From the NCBI GenBank assembly GCA_000310025.1, contig FN649741.1, forward strand, positions 1,823,384-1,887,383: 64,000 bases of DNA, read 5' to 3'. Positions 12,331-22,800 of the stretch are shown one piece after another. The position numbers and the translations under genes are program-made. The notes under the pieces were generated by a model. The model did no database searches, was not told the DNA's origin, and saw only the letters and a list, made by a program, of their open reading frames with translations. This stretch comes from Ectocarpus siliculosus. Its lineage: Eukaryota > Sar > Phaeophyceae > Ectocarpales > Ectocarpaceae. Every line of letters begins with the position of its first letter. Position 1 is the first letter of the stretch.

Positions 12331-12600
12331 TAACCCTCAACACTGGCCTTATTTGAGCGCCTTCCGTTTTGGCTCTCCTTTGACTAGAATTTAGAATTAT
12401 TTATTGTGTGAATGTTTATCGTGATATCGAAGGACGCCTGCCTGTGGAGGTAGACGCGTGAAATGTATGTTTCGAGGAGCCTCTACTACTGCCGCCCTGT
12501 GCGAGAATCAACGATTTCTGTTTTTCGCGATGCCTCCCGACTGGTCTTGTGTGTCTGTTGTACGTACAATTTCTGGACCTCTATGTTTGTTTTCAAAATT
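12140..12600 (+). repeat. Intergenic repeat, copy 3 (extended)
   Basis: Direct repeat of about 13,180-13,600. Shared landmarks in order: GCCGCTTGGTT, CTGCGACCTTCGATAT, GAGCGCCTTCCGTTTTGGCT, GTGAAATGTATGTTTCGAG, AATCAACGATTTCTGTTTTT and GTGTGTCTGTTGT. Non-coding; the second copy lies about 1 kb downstream. Confidence 0.8.
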
Positions 12601-12639
12601 CAACATCAAAATTGCTCTTCGTAAGGGGGTGCAGAAAAG

Positions 12640-12766
12640 GGGTTGTGACGCTGGCTCTTTTCCCCATACTTTAAATCCTATACAAAGAAAGAAAACAACC
12701 TTCCTTCCCGCCAGGGTTAGGTGGCGCATTCTATTGTCATCAGTAGAGGGCACCATGAAGAGGGAG
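12640..12766 (-). repeat. Intergenic repeat, copy 4 (cut by the MITE)
   Basis: Matches the segment at 11,810-11,930 (GACGCTGGCTCTTTTCCC, AAACAACCTTCC, CTATTGTCAT, AGAGGGCACCATGAAGAG) and stops where the TA-flanked MITE begins. The MITE therefore inserted into an existing repeat. Confidence 0.7.
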
Positions 12767-13132
12767 TAGTGTTTACACATTGATAGTAGATCTTTAGGAC
12801 TAACGCGTTCTGATTGGTCGGGCGTTGTTCGGCGTTGGTTCTGGTGGCCGATTCCTCTCCAGCGCCCTCTCCCCGTTCCGCATTAAAGAGTAAAGAGTAT
12901 ATGTAACTCTTTAGGACTAACCGATGTTGAACGTAGCAAGGCTAGGTTCTTCACGCGAGCACGGCCTAGCGGCCGCGAACTGGGCGGCACTAGGCTGCGC
13001 CGCGTGCTCCGAATGCGGAACGGGGAGAGGGCCCTGGAGAGGAATCGGCCGCCAGAACCAACGCCGAACAACGCCCGACCAATCAGAACGCGTTAGTCCT
13101 AAAGATCTACTATCAATAATGTGTAAACACTA
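12767..13132. mobile_element. Tc1/mariner-type MITE with long TIRs
   Basis: Begins TA-GTGTTTACACATTGATAG and ends with the complement followed by TA, giving the TA duplication expected of Tc1/mariner elements. Arms are about 110 bp (12,769-12,884 and 13,012-13,130). They match nearly perfectly, including GACTAACGCGTTCTGATTGG and the GGGGAGAGGG segment. The loop repeats CTTTAGGACTAAC once more and holds no open frame of note. Total length between the TAs is 362 bp. The high arm identity suggests a fairly recent insertion. Confidence 0.85.
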
Positions 13133-13179
13133 AATTTACTCAAGAGTGTTAGTCTAGCTATCAATCAATCAATGTGTAA

Positions 13180-13600
13180 CCAAGGCTCTCCGCCGCTTGG
13201 TTCCGGCGCGCAGATTTCGGACTGTTTTCAGAGGCTGCTGCGACCTTCGATATTTCGATATTTCAGCTCCAGTGTAGCAAACCTGAACGTGCCAGCCCGC
13301 ACGACGCATCTTCATGATGTCCTCTACTGATTGATGACAATAGAATGCAACACTCAAAATTGACCTTGTTTGAGCGCCTTCCGTTTTGGCTCTTTGACTA
13401 GAATTTAGAATCGTGTGATTTTTTATGTTGATTTCAAAGGAGGCACGTGGGGGTAGGCGCGTGAAATGTATGTTTCGAGCAGCCTCTACTGCCGCCTTGT
13501 ACGAGAATCAACGATTTCTGTTTTTCGCGCTGCCTTCCTACTGGTGTGGTGTGTCTGTTGTGCAATTTCTGGTGCTCTTGCGTTTGATTTCAAAATTATA
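13180..13600 (+). repeat. Intergenic repeat, copy 5
   Basis: Downstream direct copy of 12,140-12,600; same landmarks in the same order. Confidence 0.8.
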
Positions 13601-13684
13601 GGATTCCAAATTTTTGTTCCAAAGTTTCCGAACCAACATTTACTCGCTGCAAGGCAACTTTCCAAATCAATCTCGCCGCATGTG

Positions 13685-14965
13685 ATGGCGAGTGGGCATG
13701 CCCCTTCAAACACACCACGCACGCCACAGACAACGGCCCCACACGCGCGACACGATGGTGGGGCCCAACATAGAGAGGGGTAGTGGTGACCAAGGGCAAA
13801 TTCCGGCAGGATTCAGCAAACAGGGCGGTTAACGGCGCTGCTGTAGGTCCAGCCGCATTCGGTTTCCCTGCTCGGCAGGCCGCCAGGCAACAACTTCAGG
13901 CCAAGGCGAGCAAGCGCGAAGCAGCAAGATGCCGAGAGTATGCCCTACTTGCTGGATAGCGTCAGCCAGGTTGTTGAAAGGAGAAGCCATCATGTCTCGG
14001 GCCTCGAGGTTGCAGCAGCAGATGTGTGAGAAGCTTGTTTTTTCTCTCTCGCCATCTGTCTACATACTACGTGTCCGCCTGGTGTGTCCGCCTGGTGTGT
14101 GCGTGTGTCGCTGTCTTTCTCTCGTCTCGCCGCACTCGCTCGCACCCGCAATACCCGCAATACCACCCCAACTCTTCGTCTCGCACTGCAAGTCGAAGCA
14201 TGTGTCGGGTGGTATTCATGATTCAAAAATTGATACCGCATGTATGCGTGCGTCCCTATTCTTGTATCAGGATCACTCCGACTCTGTAGCATACATTTCG
14301 AAGCATGCTGGTGCCACGGACGGTGCTGATGTTACCCACTGCGTACAACTACAGTCTGCCTCTATATGTAGTTTGTACATGGGCGCATACATGCCGAGAG
14401 TACCACTGGTGTGTCCCCGAAACTACTGCTGTATCGCCGAAACCTGCTGTAATCCGTCAGTCAAGTCGGCAGCAGCAGTGGTAAATCGTTTGTTTTTTTT
14501 GTGTGACATGAATTTGTACCATGTACACTAATGTACAGCATATTTTTGGACTCTGCGTTGTGGCGTGTTCGTCCACAGCAGCAGCTATTCTGCCAGCGTG
14601 CAGTCCTTGTGAGACAGAATGTGGATTGATTCGTACAGCAGTACAACGTATTCGTCAGAATACGCCCCATCACCCCTGCGACTGTTGTCGAGACCAAACA
14701 TGCGTGACCACGACACGAGAAAAAATTCTTCTGTACTTGTAGTACGTTTTCACCTACATTGATAGACCTACCGCTCTCTTCGCACGCACCCGACAATTTC
14801 TGAGGTGCGAATGCTACAATATTTGACTGAGCGTCCCGCAACGTTGCCACTTTTTGTGTTTCCCGTCATCAAGGCGAAAATGCCGCTGCAGGGGGCGATC
14901 GCACCTCATGCAGCCGGAAGAACTTCAAAAAATGGGATCTTCCGCGCGTGACCGAGTAGACGGCT
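13685..14965 (+). other. Possible coding remnants, unidentified
   Basis: Three stretches look more coding-like than their surroundings: 13,685-13,780 (opening with ATG GCG AGT GGG), 13,783-14,022 (rich in Ala, Arg and Gln codons, open in different frames along its length) and 14,873-14,965 (behind a CATCAAG acceptor, one frame ending VTE-stop). I could not join them by consistent splice phases and recognise no domain. They may be exons of a decayed gene or of a transposon. Confidence 0.2.
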
Positions 14966-17900
14966 GGTAGAGGAAAGGCCTTCCCGAGAGCAACGGACGC
15001 AGCTGGCGCGAAAGCAGAGCTCGACAACGAGGATGCAGCGCGGAGAAACGGGGCACCGACTACGGCATTTTGGAGGACTCAAGAATGATAAATAGTGAAG
15101 GTGATCTCCGAAAGCAAGGATCGATTCAGGCCGCCCACCCCTTTGATTTTTCTTCTTGCCACAGAACGAGCTTGCACGATCATCTTAGTGCCTTTCTCCG
15201 CTTGTATGGGTACAGGAACGCCTTTTCTGAGCTATCCCACGCCTCAAAAGGGTTTTGTGCCATCCTGCCCATGGTGTTGATTTTCCTTGTCTCGAGTGGT
15301 TGCGCAACGAAACGGCAGATCGGGGCACCAGCAAGAAAAAAAACGTTGGACAGTAGCAGTGTTGCCGTGCAATTTTCGCCCACCCGACCTCCCTCCGATC
15401 GCCCTTCTCACGTATTTTTGCGATGGTTAACAATGTCGCAGGTTGACGGAGCGGTGGGGGAATATCTCGCAGCGTGAGGGAGGGATGAGAGCGAGCGGGA
15501 ATTGGGTGGGGACATAGGAGGGCTCGTTGCTCTAGGGGTGATCCAGGTGGCGCACCTGCATTATCGCCAAATATTTCTGGGACATATTCGTTTAGCACAA
15601 CGTGTTTTCGATACGTTCGGGTTTTGGTGTCCCTCGCATTCGTACTTGGTTTTGCATGTCGGTGTGGTTCCTGGGAGGCCCACGCCCTTGCCATTGTTGG
15701 TATAAAAAGGAGGGCGAGGACGGTACGGTGGCAAGTTGTTTTTGTTGTTCCACGCCACACTCGTAAAACCGTGGCATACTTTTTTTGTCAGAGGCGAAGC
15801 AATGCATTTGAAGGTAAAGTAGGTAAAGTTCATCTGAAGGAAACAAGCATTGCGTGAAAATTGAAAGGCACATGCTGAAACGTAGGTGCAAATATGTTTG
15901 TGGCAGCATCACATGCGTTCGTACTTTGGGGAGCAGGAAAAAGAGCTGAGCCGATGCTCAGAAATATACTTTGCCCCGACACCGATTGCCCGGCGTCTTT
16001 TATTCGCCGTGTAGTGACCCGTTTGACGAAGGACCTTTGAGCATGGCCATGTGTCGTTTTCATGTGGGCTCCTTCTTTTGGGGCAACGTGCCACGTGCGT
16101 GATTTTTAAGGAAGATAATGGAGATCGCACTAATCGTGCTACGGTGGTCACGGTATACTGCGCTTTGCGTCAAGGGTCAAACGCATTTTACCACGTAAAC
16201 GAGTTCCCAACATTTTGTTGTTCGTCGTGTGTAAATCACAAACGCCACACCTCCCCACAGGGAGTTTTCTCTATGTCGTGCGGTCTACAGTAGTTCACTT
16301 ACCGTGCAGAACACCCCCCGCCATGACAATATCCCCCCCCAAAATCTGACCGAAGCCTCAAACTTTGAGTTAGCCCTGGGGCATTTTAGTTTTATTCGTC
16401 GCGGTTGGACAATGTTCGAGGCATTACTCCCGGAATCTTCATCGTTTCTTTCGCCTCCGCAGGGTGGCACTCCTCGTTCTGCAACAATGCCCCCTTCGAC
16501 CCATAAATTTAGTGGGGGGGGTGTCCATCACGACAACATCTAAGCACCAACCACTCGCGACCTTCGGACACAAGAAACACATATACCCACACACAACCAG
16601 CAAATCACATCAGCCACAACTCCGGCGTATGGGCAAGCACCTCTACCCGGTGCTTTGCTGTAGCACACTGAGAACAGGAACAACACTAAACCAAGTACGC
16701 CAAGCGCAAAGACTCCAAGCGCACATCGCAGGGGGGCATTTGTCTGTCACCTACTCCTTGAGCCTATTTTAGGGGACTGTGTTCAACATTCAACAAAAGA
16801 AAAATAACCTCGCACAGTTGCACAGCACCTTTCCATGAAAAGACAGCAAACAAAAATGAACCCCAAATGGAAGACCGCCTACCGAAAATTTCTCGCCGCC
16901 CTTGTCCGTGTAGCGGCCAGTGGGTAGTTGTCGAAATGGCGCAACCCAAGCCCACCCTCCCTACCGCCTCTCTCTCGCTGACGACCCCCTTGGTCCTCAC
17001 CTAGGCGACAACCCCCCCCCCCCCCCCAACAGCACAAACACAAACACCTGTCGCCCTCCGCCGGCCCCGTCCCAACCCAAGCTGAAGCTCCTCTCTCCCC
17101 TGCCCACGACACCAAATCTACAGTCTGCTTGAGGCACCACGTCCACGCAAAATTCCCCGCCCGCCCGACGAAATCCTTCCCTAGCCCCCCTCTGGTTGGG
17201 ACCAAGTTGTGTCCGGACGGTATCCACGCTGCTCGTCCAGCAGTATCGTCATCGTCATGCGCGTGTCGACTTCGCCGGACCCCGTTCGCTTGTCCATGCC
17301 AGTCTTCTTGATATTTAATCGGTAACGTATCGTTGGATGTTTGCCTTGGGCACTAGATCACGAAATTCGCAGGGGCAAGGCAACAGCACGGCAGTTGGGT
17401 TTCCTGTTAGTTGACGCCATGTATCCAACTCACAACCCAGGGCCTCCCGCACGACAGGTGCATTGTCAACATTTGTTTCGGAAAAAACATTGTCGCAACA
17501 ACAACATAAATACTGGCACGAGGCCCCACGGCGAGGTAAATAAGCTGGGGGAAGGGGTGGGTGAAGAGGGTTGGGGGGATGACGGCGTGCCTCGTTGCTG
17601 CTGTTTCTCTTCCGTTAGCGTCTCCGGGAGCACCCCTCATCCCACTTCATACCCTGTACCATACGTTACTCGGTACTGCACCGAATCCCGGACGGAAGCC
17701 CTGTGGCATTATTGACGTTTTTCGAAAGGCGGTTTCCGGAGGCACACGCCCGAATAGCCGATATCTGTTCAGTTTTAGGTGGGTCTAGGGTGGTGGTGTG
17801 AGGTGTCGGAAGTGAGAGATTGAAGCCCTTGCAGACAATACTAAATGCTCAACCTCTTTGGGTTTGTGACCCAGCCCTAAAGATAACCCAGGAGTCAAAG

Positions 17901-18227
17901 CAAACCGCACAGACCAGTTCCGAAGCATTGAGCACGAAAAACAAGTCCGGCTCTGCCCTGCTGTACCTCAGTCAACCTGTTTCACTGCTGTAGAACCAGT
18001 GCTAAAACGGCGTTGCTAAAGAGGGGGGTTGTCTCAAGTTGGTTGTCTCCTTCAAAATCCTTCCGACAAAGTACGACAGGGTTTGCTGAAATACGCATTA
18101 ACTTCATCCCTAGATTCTAGCTCCACGTAAGCTCCGCCCCTACATAGTCGACTCAATGGTGGGCTACAAGAATACGTCGTACACCAATAGCGTGTTTCGA
18201 ATCTACCGTACATCAAGAGGTATCACA
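14966..18227. other. Intergenic DNA, no supported gene
   Basis: Mixed low-complexity sequence, including a C-run at 17,012-17,029 and CT-rich and CA-rich stretches near 16.5-17.2 kb. A 135-codon frame at 15,070-15,474 has no recognisable domain and no supporting splice structure, so I do not call it. Confidence 0.4.
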
Positions 18228-18249
18228 TCAGTGTAGAGGTAACGCACAT

Positions 18250-19150
18250 ACCTGTACAGCAGCAGTAGATTCGCCAGCCACATGTGCATAGAACGGTCCG
18301 TCGTTGGTGCCATGGGACACGAAGCTCTCAGCAATATCCGCCCCAAGTCCGCAAAAGCGAACGAATCTTCGACAGCGCGCCAACGCCGTTTTATGTTCCT
18401 GCACATGATGCGATGCAACAGCAGCCAGCGTGTTCGATGAGAAACAAAACCAATACAGGAGCGTAAAAGAACAAAGACACAAAACCACTAATGGACCAAT
18501 GCTGATGCCAAGTGGTACAAAGGTCGAGCCTCGGTAGAAGAGGCTGCCATTTGTAGCCAGCGTGACAACGGGAAGCGGATGTTCAAAAGACACCCGCACG
18601 GATGTTTCATATCTACGGTACAACCGGAGCAGGTGTGTCAGTTCCCCACAGCAGCACACAGCAGTTTACAGTAGTACAGGAAAATAGCACAAAGTATAAT
18701 AGCAGAGGGCCGGGAAACCCAAGCGGAAACGGGTTACTGGAGACAAACAGGGCATGTCCGTCTCCCTCCCTCTCTGCCCACTTGCCTGGTAGTCGTCCTT
18801 GTGCTCCAGGGTATGTGCCAGCTGCTCCATCATCAGTTGTTGAACGTCTACTCGTTCGTCGATGCGTACATCCATCCTCGAGAGTGTCGCCGCCTACAGA
18901 TGTCAGCGAGGAAGCACGGAAGTGTGTGCTCTTCCCCATGTAGGTGCCGCGGCTCGAAAAGAGCCTGCTGCGTCTTGGGAACAAGACCATGAACGAGCGT
19001 CGATATGACCACCCCTGTGCTCAGCCCTGTGCTGTCGCGGTGAGGTAGCTGCTGCGTGCACCTCGTCTGGAGCATCTCCTCTCGATCGAGAAAAAGCGCT
19101 GATGCAGGAGTCACACCACGTTTTCTGCGGTCCACCATGACCCAGACAGT
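18250..19150 (-). other. Unidentified minus-strand coding-like exons
   Basis: Reading the minus strand, three stretches have open frames with exon-like borders. (1) About 19,110-18,900, frame containing LVPKTQQALFEPRHLHGEEH. (2) About 18,898-18,795, behind a CTGTAG acceptor, containing RVDVQQLMMEQLAHTLEHKD and ending CAG before GCAAGT. (3) About 18,415-18,250, between CATGTGCAG and CAG|GTATGT, reading NIKRRWRAVEDSFAFADLGR in one frame. No family recognised and the phases were not resolved. It could be a host gene antisense to the oxygenases or transposon debris. Confidence 0.3.
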
Positions 19151-19228
19151 ATCCAAGTTAGCTCTGCTGTTGCCTAGTCCTTGTGGTACGGCCTGTGGCG
19201 CCCTTGGCTGGGGTTGTAGGACTGATGC

Positions 19229-19385
19229 TCCACAACTTTGGAAAGCTTCCAACTATTTGGAACCAACTCGTTCCAAATTTTGGCGCCCAGGTTGCTTCCA
19301 AATTGTTTGAACTTATTTGGAGGAACGCCTCCGTACAAGTTCCAAATATTTGGAACTTTGGAACTTCGGAACAAAAATTTGGAAT
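19229..19385. repeat. TTTGGAAC / GTTCCAAA palindromic repeat tract
   Basis: About a dozen copies of TTTGGAAC-like octamers in both orientations over 157 bp, for example GTTCCAAATATTTGGAAC. This gives many nested hairpins. A shorter piece with the same words occurs at 13,610-13,640. It lies about 420 bp upstream of the start codon of copy B. Confidence 0.7.
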
Positions 19386-19809
19386 TAAGGAATAATAAAA
19401 TGAGTAAAAGGACCCAGTCAACAATGAATATTAATCTTCTGCACCCCCAATGTTTTGTTGAGCCTCCTTTCCCACAGGGGAGATATCAGTGTATGTTGCT
19501 CGTGGAACCGTAGAACTACAAGATGGTGTCACCACAACGCTATGACTCCATTGCTATTCTTCCAAGGCTTTCGCTGCTGTATCCGCGGTAGAGATACACG
19601 AGAATCCGTAACATTTGTTGTGTGTTTATCGTTGTGTAAGAAAAAAAAATTGAACGATAGGGGTTCTGATGTTTTTTTTCGTGGGGTATCAAAAGTTCCC
19701 AGCAGGCGAGAAGTGCTCGTCCTCGTCACTCTCCTGTGGTTCATGAACCAGCAGCAGTAGGCGGAAGCAACGACAGCAACAGGAAAAGTCGGAGTCGAAG
19801 ACATCCGAC
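19386..19809 (+). promoter_or_regulatory. Presumed promoter and 5' UTR region of copy B
   Basis: DNA between the TTTGGAAC tract and the ATG at 19,810. No clear TATA box. The last 60 bases are purine- and CAG-rich. Part of it (near 19,480-19,520, CCCACAGGGGAGATATC) resembles 54,463-54,500, so old repeat sequence may be included. Confidence 0.3.
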
Positions 19810-22800
19810 ATGCTCTTCTACAAGGTGTTGGGCCTGCTGGCTTGGCAAAGCCTGACGGCATGTAGCGCCTTCCATGTACATCTACCACCGTCGCCCCGCG
19901 ACACGCTGTTTTCCACGGCAACTCCAAGGCAGCTGTCGATGAGCACCGTCACCCCGCCAGGCCCGAGTACCGCTGCCTTGCCTGTTTTCACCGCGAGGAC
20001 AGGAGAGGTTTTCGACTGGAACAAGCAGGTTCGACGTGTGTGTGTTTGTTCCCCCCTGTTGCAAAGCGGTGGTCTTTCTGTGAGGATGCTCTCTATAAAA
20101 AGCGGTGGCTTCCGGTTGGAATAATAAACAAGCGGAGGTTTTTACCCTCGATAGGTTTGGACGCACCAGCTGTGAAACCACAACACCCAAACGCAAAACT
20201 GCACGCTATGCCATGTTCTACACGTCAAACGTATATATATATAGTTTTGTGGCATCGAGGCCCAGCACGCCACCGGAACAACAACCGAACTCGGCATTTT
20301 TCTCTCTTTCATGTTCTGTTGTTGTTCTTCCTTCCTTTTATCATCATCATGGAGGTTTCACGGCGGTTCAGGGCCTGTTTTTAACGTTAACCCTTTGGAG
20401 TCTTCGGCCGGTCTGAGAGATCATTGATTGATCATTTTATCCATTTTTTTTTTTTGCATCGGGCTGAACAGACGGTCTAGTCGTGTAGGGGAGGATAGGA
20501 AAAAACCCGAACCCGCACGCAGAGGAGTTGTACAGCACAGCATGCTAAGCGAGGGCACGCCACACACACGCCACGCACAAACCACGAAAGGGTGCGCCGA
20601 GAGCTCATGGGGAGGCATCTACGCCCCGCGTGGTCTGCCCTGTCTAGCTGGGCGGCGTTGTTGGTAGCGCTTGCGGTTGCTCTACCAGCAGCGCCAGTTG
20701 GCATTCCTGCTTCTACATTGGCGCCCGTCTCCCGCGTGCAGCAGTCCACACTCGCTTTGTACGCTGGCATGGAGGACAGCGCGGCTGACATCGACCCATA
20801 TGAGCCTAGCGATGATGGGGATTCAGACGACGAGTTTGATCTAGCCCCCCAAGTCCCGAGCGCGGTATGCTGCAAACTCGCACAACGCTGGTCTCAACAC
20901 GAGGGGGGCAGCTCGGCACCATCAACAACAGCGGCAGCAGCATCCCACCCCGGCATCACCGGTCACGCCGCCGGCTCGGACGACCACGCGTGAGCCGCGA
21001 CAACCGATGCATCTGCAGATAGCGGAGTCGAAGCGGCAAGCGCGGGAGGCAGCAGAGCGGGGGCAGCAGCAGTGGGAGCAGCAGCAGCAGCAACCATCAC
21101 CGGAGCCTGCTCCAGCCAACAGCTCAAACTCGCAACAACAACAGACCCCGGCACGACCGTTGACGGAGCTGCTCCGGACAACGTCGCGTGAGCCGCAACA
21201 GCAGCAGCAGCAGCAGCAGTAACAGCAACCGTCCCCACCGGATCCTTCTCCGGCCACGAAGTCCGTATTCGGCGCTATCATTAGCCGCGGCTTACGGACC
21301 GGGCAAAAGTGCGGCAACAAGGTTGGAGGTAGAACAGCAGGGTTTTGCAAGCACCATGATGGACAACAAAAGCGCCGCAAAACGGCCTCAGGTGCAGCTG
21401 TTGGAGTGGGGGACAGCGTCCAGGCAGGGAATTATGACTCGGAGTCGGAGTTGGGTGGTGGCGTGGACGAATTGCAGACTCCTGGTGCGCATCCTGTCAT
21501 AGCGAAGTCCAGGGAACTGCACTACGCCCAGGCCGGGAAAATCCAGGATGAGGGCTTCAGGGCAGCGCAGGAGAGTGTGTGGCACCTCAAGCACCACAAA
21601 CTCCCAAAACCAAAGGTGCGCCACATAGTGCTTCGCCTACCTTTGAGCGCTGGTGTGTTTCCATGAAATTGTACGTCTGCGTGAGAAAACACCGTGAAGC
21701 ACACAACAGTGTGCTTTGATTAGGTACAATAAACACAGTCTACACACGTTTCTTGTTCACTGTTTTTGGAGTAGCACCGCCCCGTACAATGTAGACGGCT
21801 GACTAACGACAAATGTGTGTGTCGCTCATTGCCGTAGGCGATACTGCTATGTGCCTGTTGTACTGTGACCAATCGTAATGTATGTTTGTACCATTGCGCC
21901 GCGTGTTGTTCGGTGCTGCTGTACGACTCTATTTTTCTTTCGGGTGTATTTTTGAGTTGCCCTCTAACGATACCCGTCCCTGGTGTTTTTTGTTGGCCTT
22001 TTCCAGGCTGGTGACCCACCTCCCCCTCCCATGCCGGACGACGATCCCAAAGGGTGGGTGTTGGAGGGACTACCCCGGGACAAGTCATCCGACCCGTACA
22101 AGCGACGGCACAAACACCCCGGCGGCAACAAGTTCAGCCTATCGGACCAGCTGAAGACGAGTCTACCGAACGTCGACAAGCAAGGGCTAGCTGCTTTGCG
22201 TTCTTTCGTCAACGGGAAGGGTGGGGGTCTCCCATTCATGTTCTTAGAGAAGAGTTTCCCGAAGGAGGCGCAGGACGTCGTCCTCGAGGAGGTGAGGAAA
22301 ACCAAGGTCGTGCTTTGTGTCTTTCAAAAATATTCTGCGAGTTAGGGCATACCCGCCCCCCCCGGTGTTTGCCATCGGGGTTTGGGTTTTCGTCGCTTGG
22401 CAATGACGTTGTAAAACAAGCCCCCCACTCGGTGTTTGCCATCGGGATTGGGTTTGCGTCGCTTGGCAACGACGTTGTAAAACAAGCCAATTCACTCCGT
22501 GAACTCGGCAACCAGGTTACCGTGTTTTTTTTTACCTCGCTTTTTTTTTTTGGCGGTAACCATAATGGTGGTCGAGTAGATCATGTTGTGCGGGGTCGAG
22601 AAACCTCACTCCGCGCAACGGGGGATGGTCGCACCACGTTGTGTTAAAATAGTCAAGCATCCTCGAGGCAGTTATACATTGCATCCAACTGTCTCTGGAA
22701 GTGAAAGCACCAGAAAATAAATTAAGTCATACGTAGCTGTCATCCGTACGCAAGGAAGTAAGCACAAGATGCCGAACACCCTTAGCAGGATGCAGCTCAC

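Noticed and set aside
15070-15474. 135-codon plus-strand frame
   Set aside because: No domain, no splice or paralogue support, and composition like the surrounding non-coding DNA.
20922-21380. Cys-rich minus-strand frame of 152 codons
   Set aside because: Antisense shadow of the CAG/GCA-rich N-terminal coding region of the piggyBac element.
22236-22511. Frames with repeated FTTSLPSDENPIPMANTE
   Set aside because: Reverse reading of the 67-bp units of the C/G-tract repeat; it recurs at every R copy and has no coding signature.
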